Positions 1 to 5,852 of a stretch of DNA of 9,319 bases are shown here, in pieces; the first letter of the stretch is position 1, and the number at the start of each line of letters is the position of its first letter. Position numbers and translations under genes: made by a program. Source of the stretch: Nitrososphaerota archaeon (GTDB lineage: Archaea > Thermoproteota > Nitrososphaeria > Nitrososphaerales > CADDZS01); contig DAHVAI010000384.1 in the NCBI GenBank assembly GCA_027314685.1, positions 1 to 9,319 on the forward strand, given 5' to 3'. The notes beneath the pieces were generated by a model. That model ran no database searches, was not told the DNA's origin, and saw only the letters and a program-made list of their open reading frames with translations.

Positions 1-20
1 TCCCTCACTGGCGGAAATCC

Positions 21-46
21 AGGAAGCTGGTTCTTCCTTCTTTTTT
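21..46 (+). terminator. Hairpin plus T-tract, probable terminator of an upstream gene
   Basis: AGGAAG (21-26) and CTTCCT (33-38) form a perfect 6-bp stem with a 6-nt loop, followed directly by TCTTTTTT (39-46). The whole of 31-46 is pyrimidine. Archaeal transcription terminates at U-rich tracts with or without a hairpin, so this would end a plus-strand transcript entering from the left before the nnrD promoter. No plus-strand stop codon is visible in the 20 bases before it, so any upstream gene must end outside the window. The same bases read on the minus strand would be a lysine-rich coding stretch, which is the main alternative. Confidence 0.45.
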
Positions 47-88
47 CGCGAGGCATTCGAGAAGGTTTCAGAGTTGTCGGCTTGCATC

Positions 89-96
89 TTTTATAC
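89..96 (+). promoter_or_regulatory. TATA-like box upstream of nnrD
   Basis: TTTTATAC lies about 30 nt before the GTG start at 126. Archaeal transcription starts roughly 25 nt downstream of the box centre, which puts the start site near 117-120 and gives a very short leader. No Shine-Dalgarno sequence precedes the GTG, which fits a leaderless or nearly leaderless mRNA. On the opposite strand the same bases read GTATAAAA, so the box could instead, or also, serve a divergent gene to the left. Confidence 0.4.
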
Positions 97-125
97 TTGG
101 TTCTCGGGGTTATTCAAGAACTTTC

Positions 126-1001
126 GTGGATTACGAAGAGACCTCGGACTCATTACTGAAGAAGGTTATTCAACCTAGACGAGTTGACTCTCACAAGGGG
201 GACAACGGCGTTGTCTGCGTGGTGGGCGGTAGCAGAATCTTTCACGGCGCTCCGTTCTCGGCTTCAATGTCTGCGCTCCGTGCTGGTGCCGACCTTGTGT
301 ATCTATGCGTCCCGAAACTCATTGCACCATCGGTAAGAGCTTTGAGCCCAGATTTGATCGTGTTTCCAGTAGCTGACGCGAAATTGACTCGAGGAGCTGC
401 GGACGCAGTATCGATATGGTTACCTGACATCGATTCTCTGGTCATGGGTCCCGGGTTGGGACGACAGAGCTTGGAAGGAGTTAAGAAGATCATAGCGAAC
501 ATATGTCTTGAGAGAAAAATCAGGGCAATTTTTGACGCGGAACCTCAACACACGGTAGTATTCTCTTTGGTGAAGGGAAAGGATTGCGTTGCTACACCCC
601 ATCCCGGCGAATTCAAAAGAATGTTTGGCGAGGCACCTGGAGATTCTCTAATAGACAGGATAAATTCAACAAGGAAAAAAGCACAAGAGTACGGAATCAC
701 CTTGGTTCTAAAGGGATTCGAGACAGTAATTTCTGACGGATCCAAAGTATACGTAAACAAGACTGGCAGTCCGGCTATGACTTGTGGTGGGATTGGTGAT
801 ACTCTGTCGGGAGTCATTGGTTGTTTGCTAGCTCAGGCCGTAGGAAATGAACTCAAATCTGTTGATATCGCCGCCTCTGCTTCATACATTGTCGGACTTG
901 CAGGAGCAAAAGCTGCAGATATCCGTGGTTTTCATATAGTCGCATCCGATATCGTCGAGCAAATTCCTAGCGTCCTAAAACCCTTCGACCGAGTTCTCTA
1001 A
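126..1001 (+). CDS. nnrD: ADP-dependent NAD(P)H-hydrate dehydratase, stand-alone domain
   Basis: This enzyme dehydrates damaged hydrated NADH/NADPH (NADHX/NADPHX) back to NAD(P)H in the cytosol, in this family using ADP. The 291-aa protein is a single ribokinase-like domain without the N-terminal YjeF epimerase domain that many bacterial Nnr proteins carry. Visible motifs are KGDNG (24-28) leading to VVGGS (32-36), HGAP (40-43), GPGLG (109-113), TPHPGEF (157-163), VLKG (194-197) and GGIGD (221-225). The Asp of GGIGD matches the family's conserved GG-x-GD site. The usual DAD-x-L segment is diverged here to DAEPQHT (137-143). The GTG start gives an N-terminus of normal length for stand-alone archaeal versions. 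The frame stays open upstream to the window edge, but that part does not resemble the family. The next gene follows after 17 bp, so co-transcription is likely although no pathway link is obvious. Confidence 0.92.
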   Translation: MDYEETSDSLLKKVIQPRRVDSHKGDNGVVCVVGGSRIFHGAPFSASMSALRAGADLVYLCVPKLIAPSVRALSPDLIVFPVADAKLTRGAADAVSIWLPDIDSLVMGPGLGRQSLEGVKKIIANICLERKIRAIFDAEPQHTVVFSLVKGKDCVATPHPGEFKRMFGEAPGDSLIDRINSTRKKAQEYGITLVLKGFETVISDGSKVYVNKTGSPAMTCGGIGDTLSGVIGCLLAQAVGNELKSVDIAASASYIVGLAGAKAADIRGFHIVASDIVEQIPSVLKPFDRVL

Positions 1002-1018
1002 ACTCAGGTCTTTCATTC

Positions 1019-1759
1019 TTGACGGTAGCTCGCGAAAATTCAAGTTATGGATTAAAGGAAGACTGGGATAAGGTCCAGCGAATTCTTGAGGAGATAATTC
1101 CTGTCTATGACAAGACAAACCGCTACATATCTCTCGGTGCAGATCTGAAACTCAGGAAGAGAGGAATCGACCTGCTTGTTGATTCCACAGGCAAAGCAAA
1201 CATTACTACGCTAGATCTCGGTAGCGGAACGGGAAAGATGGCGATAGAACTAGCTTCAAGGGTTCCAAACGGGAATAAATCAATCACTATGCTCGACCCT
1301 ATAGCAAAGATGGCGCAGGTGGCTAAATTGAGAACGGGTGGCGATCCAGTCATTGCGATGTTCGAGCGCCTCCCGTTCCGAGAGGGATCGTTCGAAGCAG
1401 CTACCGCTGGATTTTCGATCCGTGACGCCAGAGATCTGAACGAGGCAATCATTGAAGTAAGCAAGGTCTTGAAACAGGGAGGGAAGTTCCTAGTAGTGGA
1501 TCTGGCAAAACCGGATTCAAAGCTAAGGTCCGGGGCAATCATGTTTTACTGGGATATTTTCGCACCAACGATTGCGTTCATCTCATCCGGCCGGTTGGGA
1601 TTGAAGTTCGGAGCTCTCGCGAGAACATTTCGACGCCTACCGAGAATAACAGAATTCATTACGTTGCTCAAAGACGCCGGTTTCAACGTCTTGAAAATGG
1701 AACAGTATCTGATGGGGGGTTCTTGCATTATCTTGCTTGAGAAGGCGCGCAATGTATGA
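1019..1759 (+). CDS. UbiE/MenG-like class I SAM-dependent methyltransferase
   Basis: The protein is a 246-aa Rossmann-fold methyltransferase most like the UbiE/COQ5/MenG family, which C-methylates the ring of demethylmenaquinone or related quinones. A UbiE-type N-terminal signature is seen (YDKTNRYISLGAD, 30-42, with basic residues after it). SAM motif I is LDLGSGTG (65-72), followed by an acidic ribose-binding position at D93. The second UbiE signature is GFSIRDARDLNEA (131-143), then VLKQGG (150-155). The C-terminal MGGSCIILLEK (232-242) resembles the UbiE ending LTGG.... The TTG start is chosen because it begins a normal N-terminus and has AGGT (1006-1009) 9 nt upstream. It lies 17 bp after nnrD and is probably co-transcribed with it. 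Menaquinones are known from Nitrososphaerota, which fits a respiratory-quinone role, but the substrate cannot be read from the sequence and other small-molecule methylation is possible. Confidence 0.82.
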   Translation: MTVARENSSYGLKEDWDKVQRILEEIIPVYDKTNRYISLGADLKLRKRGIDLLVDSTGKANITTLDLGSGTGKMAIELASRVPNGNKSITMLDPIAKMAQVAKLRTGGDPVIAMFERLPFREGSFEAATAGFSIRDARDLNEAIIEVSKVLKQGGKFLVVDLAKPDSKLRSGAIMFYWDIFAPTIAFISSGRLGLKFGALARTFRRLPRITEFITLLKDAGFNVLKMEQYLMGGSCIILLEKARNV

Positions 1760-1773
1760 TTGATTCAGCATAT

Positions 1774-1782
1774 TCTTAAATT
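1774..1782 (+). promoter_or_regulatory. Possible TATA-like box for the six-gene operon
   Basis: TCTTAAATT is the most AT-rich element in the 66-bp gap before the operon. A start site about 25 nt downstream would fall near 1803-1806, giving a leader of about 20 nt before the TTG at 1826. No clear Shine-Dalgarno sequence occurs in that leader. The gap and the change of gene theme make a promoter here plausible, but read-through from the methyltransferase gene is equally possible. Confidence 0.3.
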
Positions 1783-1825
1783 GAAGCGAAATACAAACCA
1801 ACTGCATCAGTAGTGGTTATTGTGA

Positions 1826-2635
1826 TTGCAGAAATCTAGATCTGGCCGCCATACTCTGGCGGCCATAGTACTTGCGATGCTCATTATGAGCATTGTCCTG
1901 ATCACAAATCTGGGCACATTCACGGAACCTAGTCTCGCCGGGTTGTCGCTTGGGTCAAAGAACACTCATTCGAACGAACAGCCAAACGGGGAGCTAGTAT
2001 TGAGGATTGAAGCGAATATCTTCGGAGTGCGCAATTTCAATGCAAATTCAACTATTGGTGATCTCTCTCTGAACAACGTTTCGCTGAACATGGCCTTGTC
2101 AGATGTGCACGTTGAGATAATCAACCTGGCGAACCTATCGTCACACGTAAACAACTACACAAATCCTGCTGGGTTCCTAAACATGAGTCTCCCAATTTCA
2201 AGCTACTACATTTCCTTCATTGATTGGCGGTTCAACAATACACGCGTAACAGTGCAGATCGAGCCGGGAAGGACTACTTTTGTAAATGTCTATCTGAATG
2301 CGAGCGCTTTCGCCGTGCAATCGTTTGACATCGTTGACCCGGATTCGGCGGGGATGATTGTTGGTTGGGAAAATATGTATGTGCAGTTAGCTAATTTGGA
2401 CACTATTGGCTCGCAGAATTCCAGCACTTTCCTGATAACCCACAATTTTCCATTTTTGGTAGCTTTGGAAACTACACTCCCATCTGGGGTGACGCCAGTT
2501 TCAGTAGCTTTAAACTTTGACAGTAACAGCTCGCAATGGATCTCGCTTAATGTCAAATCTCCGATTCCTATTAGTTCAATCTTAAACGTGAATTTGCTGG
2601 TTCTACGAACAAACTTTGTGGTTGTTACGCAATGA
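1826..2635 (+). CDS. N-terminally anchored exported protein, sequon-rich, beta-sandwich-like
   Basis: I do not recognise a named family. The 269-aa product has a basic N-terminus (KSRSGRH, 3-9), one hydrophobic segment (about 10-28) and then a long polar beta-rich region, so it is probably held in the membrane with its bulk outside. Nine N-glycosylation sequons (N74, N84, N103, N110, N119, N137, N158, N198, N234) support exposure outside the cell. Residues about 92-158 have the layout of a carboxypeptidase-regulatory or PEGA-type beta-sandwich: a V.V.I strand, a turn with TNPAGFLNMSLP (112-123), then a V.V.I strand, EPGRTTFVNVYL. The start is TTG; the alternative GTG at 1822 hits a stop after four codons. 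A strong inverted repeat lies in codons 6-14. It is the first gene of the operon and shares ATGA with the next gene. Its role is unknown; a client or structural partner of the MoxR machinery is an inference. Confidence 0.75.
   Translation: MQKSRSGRHTLAAIVLAMLIMSIVLITNLGTFTEPSLAGLSLGSKNTHSNEQPNGELVLRIEANIFGVRNFNANSTIGDLSLNNVSLNMALSDVHVEIINLANLSSHVNNYTNPAGFLNMSLPISSYYISFIDWRFNNTRVTVQIEPGRTTFVNVYLNASAFAVQSFDIVDPDSAGMIVGWENMYVQLANLDTIGSQNSSTFLITHNFPFLVALETTLPSGVTPVSVALNFDSNSSQWISLNVKSPIPISSILNVNLLVLRTNFVVVTQ
1843..1865 (+). promoter_or_regulatory. Perfect 9-bp inverted repeat just inside the operon's first gene
   Basis: TGGCCGCCA (1843-1851) and TGGCGGCCA (1857-1865) are exact reverse complements separated by 5 nt. 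In RNA this is a GC-rich 9-bp hairpin starting 18 nt into the coding sequence, close enough to interfere with a ribosome on the TTG start. As DNA, it is a dyad about 40-60 bp downstream of the expected transcription start, where a dimeric regulator could bind. It encodes part of the basic N-terminus and the beginning of the hydrophobic segment. The structure is seen directly; any regulatory role is inferred. Confidence 0.4.
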
Positions 2636-3003
2636 TCAGTTTGCTAGACTACGCTCTTGCTGCACTTATCTTTGCAGAATGCGTTGTAGCCGCTTTTTTA
2701 CTTTTGAGAAAGGAATCGGATTTGCCGGCAAATATTTCTCTTGAGGAAGCATTCAATACTCTAGATCTTTCCCTAAAGCAATCTTATCCAGACCTTCCTC
2801 AGGGGTACACATGGAAGGAAACATTGATCAGAATCAAAACAAACTATCGAAATCAGCGAAATATAGATTGGTCTGACGTGGAAAATACGCTAAAGCGATA
2901 CGAAGCTTTCAGATACGGAGGTGTTCGATTTGAGAATGAAGACAGCCGCCCCATTTTGAGGCTGGCTCGGATGATTAAGAGGAGAGAATGGATTGTTAGA
3001 TAA
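2632..3003 (+). CDS. Small membrane protein with a DUF4129-like cytoplasmic tail
   Basis: The 123-aa protein has one N-terminal membrane segment (about 4-25, ending LLLRK) and a soluble tail. The tail resembles DUF4129, the domain usually found at the C-terminus of TgpA-like membrane transglutaminases. It has a GYTWKETLIRI segment (58-68) where those proteins have a T-x-x-E-x-A helix, and then a tyrosine-containing helix ending RYEAFRYGG (89-97), matching the family's characteristic YE..RYG. The last part is very basic (MIKRREWIVR). No transglutaminase Cys-His-Asp core is present here or in the neighbours. It starts with ATG inside the previous gene's stop (ATGA) and overlaps the MoxR gene by 11 bp, so its product is probably made together with the ATPase. 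The DUF4129 assignment is by motif only and needs a profile search. Confidence 0.7.
   Translation: MISLLDYALAALIFAECVVAAFLLLRKESDLPANISLEEAFNTLDLSLKQSYPDLPQGYTWKETLIRIKTNYRNQRNIDWSDVENTLKRYEAFRYGGVRFENEDSRPILRLARMIKRREWIVR
2981..2984 (+). promoter_or_regulatory. Shine-Dalgarno site supporting the TTG start of the MoxR gene
   Basis: GGAG inside AGAGGAGAG lies 8 nt before the TTG at 2993, a normal spacing. It supports this start although the start lies within the end of the preceding gene. The resulting N-terminus (MLDNLRSKV) fits the MoxR family, which begins shortly before the VVVGR segment. Confidence 0.6.
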
Positions 3004-3928
3004 TCTTCGATCAAAGGTCCTTACAGAAGTTGGCAAGGTCGTGGTCGGAAGAGAGGAAGAGACTTCGTTGATTCTGACCTGCCTGTTAACTAGAGGACAC
3101 GTCTTGCTAGAGGGCGTTCCTGGTGTTTCTAAGACACTACTTGCCAAGGCATTTGCCGGCTGCATGGGGCTGAAATTCAAGCGAATCCAATTCACGCCAG
3201 ATATGCTTCCACTCGACATCGTAGGAGGCTTTGTCTTCAACATGAAGACCCGAGAGTTTGATTTCAAGGAGGGCCCGGTTTTCACAAACATACTTTTGGC
3301 AGACGAAATCAACAGAGCGGCGCCAAAAGTTCAGAGCGCGTTACTTGAAGCTATGCAGGAGCTTCAGGTCACCGTCGAAGGACATACGTCAAAGTTGCCA
3401 TCGCCATTCATGGTCATAGCAACTCAGAATCCATCTGAATTTGAGGGCGTGTATCCTCTTCCTGAAAACGAAAAGGACAGGATTACAATGCGTGTTGGTT
3501 TCAACTATCCTTCTCCTGAAGTCGAAGTTAAGATTCTCAGGAGAAACCTGGAACGGTTGGATTTGGAAGATGTCAAGCCAGTTATAGAATTGGCTGAGCT
3601 CGAATACTCGTTTAGAATCGTAGACTCTGTAACCGTCTCTGAAGAGATGCTTGAGTATATCGCAAGTATAGCTGGAGCTACTAGGCAAGATGAGCGCCTA
3701 AGCCTTGGCGCAAGTCCTCGCGCGGCCGTCCAGCTCCTGCAGGCATCTCGCGCCAACGCCGCGCTTGATGGACGGTCCTACGTAATTCCTGATGATGTAA
3801 AGACGTTAGCGAAGGCGGTCCTCTCACATAGGATCAGATTGGATAGATCTGCGGCGCTAAAGGGATTGGTTCAGGGAACCGACGATGCCTTGGACCGTGT
3901 CTTGGAGGTAGTGAAACCTCCGCGGTGA
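2993..3928 (+). CDS. MoxR-family AAA+ ATPase
   Basis: The protein is a cytosolic AAA+ ATPase of the MoxR branch. These are chaperone-like enzymes that, with DUF58 or vWA partners, help assemble or activate membrane and surface protein complexes. The 311-aa length is normal. Seen in order: VVVGREEE (17-24), Walker A GVPGVSKT (41-48), the MoxR segment QFTPDMLPLDIVGG (66-79), Walker B LLADEINRA (101-109), sensor 1 ATQNP (143-147), the YPLPENEKDR segment with an arginine at 163, and sensor 2 GASPRAA (239-245). The Walker A has Ser where the strict consensus has Gly, a position that varies in MoxR proteins. YPLPE is followed by NEKDRITMR instead of the usual AQLDRFLMR. The catalytic Lys, Asp and Glu are all present, so it should hydrolyse ATP. 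It overlaps the DUF4129-like gene by 11 bp and the DUF58 gene by 4 bp, the expected partner context. Confidence 0.95.
   Translation: MLDNLRSKVLTEVGKVVVGREEETSLILTCLLTRGHVLLEGVPGVSKTLLAKAFAGCMGLKFKRIQFTPDMLPLDIVGGFVFNMKTREFDFKEGPVFTNILLADEINRAAPKVQSALLEAMQELQVTVEGHTSKLPSPFMVIATQNPSEFEGVYPLPENEKDRITMRVGFNYPSPEVEVKILRRNLERLDLEDVKPVIELAELEYSFRIVDSVTVSEEMLEYIASIAGATRQDERLSLGASPRAAVQLLQASRANAALDGRSYVIPDDVKTLAKAVLSHRIRLDRSAALKGLVQGTDDALDRVLEVVKPPR
3904..3921 (+). promoter_or_regulatory. Hairpin pairing a consensus Shine-Dalgarno with its complement before the DUF58 start
   Basis: GGAGGT (3904-3909) and ACCTCC (3916-3921) are perfect complements with a 6-nt loop, 3 nt before the DUF58 GTG at 3925. 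GGAGGT is the full consensus Shine-Dalgarno, here 15 nt from the start, which is longer than usual. Folding would hide the site until ribosomes translating the end of the MoxR gene open it, which would couple the two proteins' synthesis. The pairing is seen; the coupling role is inferred. Confidence 0.45.
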
Positions 3929-5046
3929 AACTTACAAAGAGAGGAAAGGACTTTCTCGCTGGAATTCTTGCAGGTACGATAGCGGCTTCCCTTCTTGACA
4001 TCAGAGTAATGCTAGCTCTTTGCTTGACGCTGGTCTTTTGTGGGATAATCTCGATGGTGATTCTCACAAGATCTTCAGTTGAAGGAGCGGAGATAGAATG
4101 CACCGTGCCTCACGTATCTTGCTTCAAAAACCAAGAGACGAAAATTGCCTTCAGATTGATTTCCAAAAGGCAACGGTATACTACGGTGAAGATTTCAAGA
4201 CTGATACCATCTCGTAGTATAGACACTGAAATTGTATCTTCTGACGAGACAATGATGTCAGTAAGTGTCACACCGAGGTTTGCAGGAAGATCCTCGGGAC
4301 TACCTGTAAGGTTCGAGATCGGTGATCCGTTGGGGTTTTTCAGTAAGCAGGCATCGTTCCAGCTGCCGAATTTCATCATCGATTGCATTCCATCTTCAAT
4401 TCTGAAAGAGGTGAAACCAATTCAGACGGTTTACACTTCCGTCGGAGAAAGAGAAGGTCGCATACAAGGATTGGGGCTAGAATTTTACTCTGTTGACGAA
4501 TACAAAGGTGTCAGCGAAGCAAAGGATATCTTCTGGAAAAAGGTTGCCGCGCAGCCCGATGAAAGACTTCTCGTGAAGCTTCATGTCAAGAACACTCACA
4601 AGAAAATTTTGGTCTCCATATTTCAGACAACCTTGAGAGAAAACGAGCATGTTGAGTGGATGGATTCGGTTTGTGAAGGTATCGCCCTTTTGGGAAAGGC
4701 TATTCTTCAGACGGGGAGTGACGTGGAGCTCCTGTTCGAACACGATGGCAAAGTAGATTCTATTCTAATTTCAGATCTAGCCCAACTTTCGGAAGGAATC
4801 ATGGAGTTATCAATGTCTGAAATCAGCACGCTGGAGAATGCTGCCATGCTGATAGACAAGTCAGACATCTGTGTGACTGGCTTCAAAGAGCTGCAAGAAA
4901 TCTCGGTTGCTGTCGCCGTAGCAAAGAAACCTGCTCTTTTGATTCCTGATGCGTGGACTAGTCCATCAAGAGTTGGAGAAATAGTTGTTATTTATGACGA
5001 AAATCAGGACTGCCGAGAACTTGTGAGCAAGGTTGTGGGAAAATGA
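3925..5046 (+). CDS. DUF58-domain membrane protein, partner of the MoxR ATPase
   Basis: The 373-aa protein has two membrane segments (about 9-25 and 27-48), a beta-rich domain (about 52-150) ending in the typical DPLGFF (134-139), and the DUF58 core. The core motif is GLEFYSVDEYKGVSEAKDI (184-202) followed by FWKK, with conserved aromatic and acidic positions. DUF58 proteins usually continue into a von Willebrand A-like fold with a D-x-S-x-S metal site. Here the corresponding strand reads KILVSIFQTTLREN (227-240), so that site appears lost. The usual R-x-Y-x-PGD is also changed to DEYKGVSEAKD. The GTG start overlaps the MoxR stop (GTGA) and places the first membrane segment correctly. It overlaps the next gene by ATGA. 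It probably connects the cytosolic ATPase to a membrane or surface complex; family membership is firm, function is inferred. Confidence 0.88.
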   Translation: MKLTKRGKDFLAGILAGTIAASLLDIRVMLALCLTLVFCGIISMVILTRSSVEGAEIECTVPHVSCFKNQETKIAFRLISKRQRYTTVKISRLIPSRSIDTEIVSSDETMMSVSVTPRFAGRSSGLPVRFEIGDPLGFFSKQASFQLPNFIIDCIPSSILKEVKPIQTVYTSVGEREGRIQGLGLEFYSVDEYKGVSEAKDIFWKKVAAQPDERLLVKLHVKNTHKKILVSIFQTTLRENEHVEWMDSVCEGIALLGKAILQTGSDVELLFEHDGKVDSILISDLAQLSEGIMELSMSEISTLENAAMLIDKSDICVTGFKELQEISVAVAVAKKPALLIPDAWTSPSRVGEIVVIYDENQDCRELVSKVVGK

Positions 5047-5852
5047 AGTTGAACTTGATGAGTATAAGCGCTACGTCTGTCGGCGTCGGGCTGAGTACAT
5101 TCTACCTCGCATTTCTCGGACGGGTAATAGCCCTGAGCGACTGGAGCCGCACATCAGAAATACCGTTGCTCATCTTCATTACACTTGCCATTAGACTAGC
5201 TGTTGTAATCATCCTCGCGAAGTATATCAACAGACAACCCGTTGTTGCCTACATACTTCTCTCCTTTGAGGTCTTCTTGATTCCTGCATTCGCTCTCTTA
5301 GAAGCTTGGACAAGTTATCCTGAGTATACTGCATTGATGAGCGTTGTACTTACTTCTTGGATCGGAGCTTCTGCGATAATCGTTTCGCCGTATGCAATTT
5401 ACGAATTTGCAAAAGGGATGACAAAAACTCGTTCGCTTCTCGGGGTTATTGCAATCGGAACCTTCGAACTCGCAGGTATGCTATTCTTGGTCAGCGTTGT
5501 GCAAGAATCTAAAGGCGCCATCGCTGGACCTGGAGCTCTCGGTGAGGTTATAATCCAACCTGCTGGCTACAGTCTGGGGTCGACAACCTTGACGTCTGTA
5601 TCTAGTTTTGCCATGGCTGCTGCACTGGTTGTCTTTTTCGTCGCTTCAATTGCTTACATCACTCTTGGAAGAGTTTCGCATTTGCTTTCTGTCGGATTAT
5701 CGAAATCCTTCCTGATTCCACTCGGAGGTATTGTAGCATCTTTAGTTTGGGTTTTGACTTTTTCATTTATTACTAGCAATGTCTTATTGGCATTCACAGT
5801 ACCGGCTTTGATTGGGACAGCAGGGATGTGGGTGATTACTCGTGGCAAGTAG
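5043..5852 (+). CDS. Multi-pass membrane protein of the MoxR-DUF58 operon, family unknown
   Basis: I do not recognise a family. The 269-aa protein is strongly hydrophobic, with about eight membrane segments near residues 9-31, 39-61, 66-88, 97-121, 131-153, 183-207, 221-242 and 245-265. The only sizeable loop is about 154-182 (ESKGAIAGPGALGEVIIQPAG), between segments 5 and 6. No transporter or catalytic motif is evident. The ATG overlaps the DUF58 stop (ATGA), and the end overlaps the next gene by 11 bp. This position suggests an integral component of the same complex, for example a platform or channel for the exported protein that follows. That role is inferred from context only. Confidence 0.75.
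   Translation: MKLNLMSISATSVGVGLSTFYLAFLGRVIALSDWSRTSEIPLLIFITLAIRLAVVIILAKYINRQPVVAYILLSFEVFLIPAFALLEAWTSYPEYTALMSVVLTSWIGASAIIVSPYAIYEFAKGMTKTRSLLGVIAIGTFELAGMLFLVSVVQESKGAIAGPGALGEVIIQPAGYSLGSTTLTSVSSFAMAAALVVFFVASIAYITLGRVSHLLSVGLSKSFLIPLGGIVASLVWVLTFSFITSNVLLAFTVPALIGTAGMWVITRGK
5831..5836 (+). promoter_or_regulatory. Strong Shine-Dalgarno for the 540-aa exported protein
   Basis: GGTGAT, preceded by another G, is complementary to the archaeal 16S rRNA 3' end and lies 5 nt before the GTG at 5842. It lies inside the preceding gene. It decides the GTG start, which begins directly before a basic residue cluster and signal-like hydrophobic stretch. Confidence 0.6.

Noticed and set aside
1..87. 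Minus-strand ORFs opening at ATG 87 or ATG 56 and running off the left edge
   Set aside because: Fewer than 30 codons are visible, no family is recognisable, and a terminator-like hairpin with T-tract on the plus strand competes for the same bases. Kept only as a possibility in the findings.
448..462. GTCCC/GGGAC inverted repeat in nnrD
   Set aside because: The stem is only 5 bp and falls on the conserved GPGLG codons, which explain the sequence.
242..817. Antisense open frames across nnrD
   Set aside because: They lie opposite a gene with clear family motifs, have no start signals and show low-complexity composition typical of shadow frames.
1123..1542. 139-codon antisense frame across the methyltransferase gene
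   Set aside because: It mirrors the codons of a well-supported gene and shows no recognisable motif or ribosome binding site.
2890..3312. 140-codon antisense frame across the start of the MoxR gene
   Set aside because: It is serine/proline-rich and lies opposite Walker A and Walker B coding sequence; a shadow.
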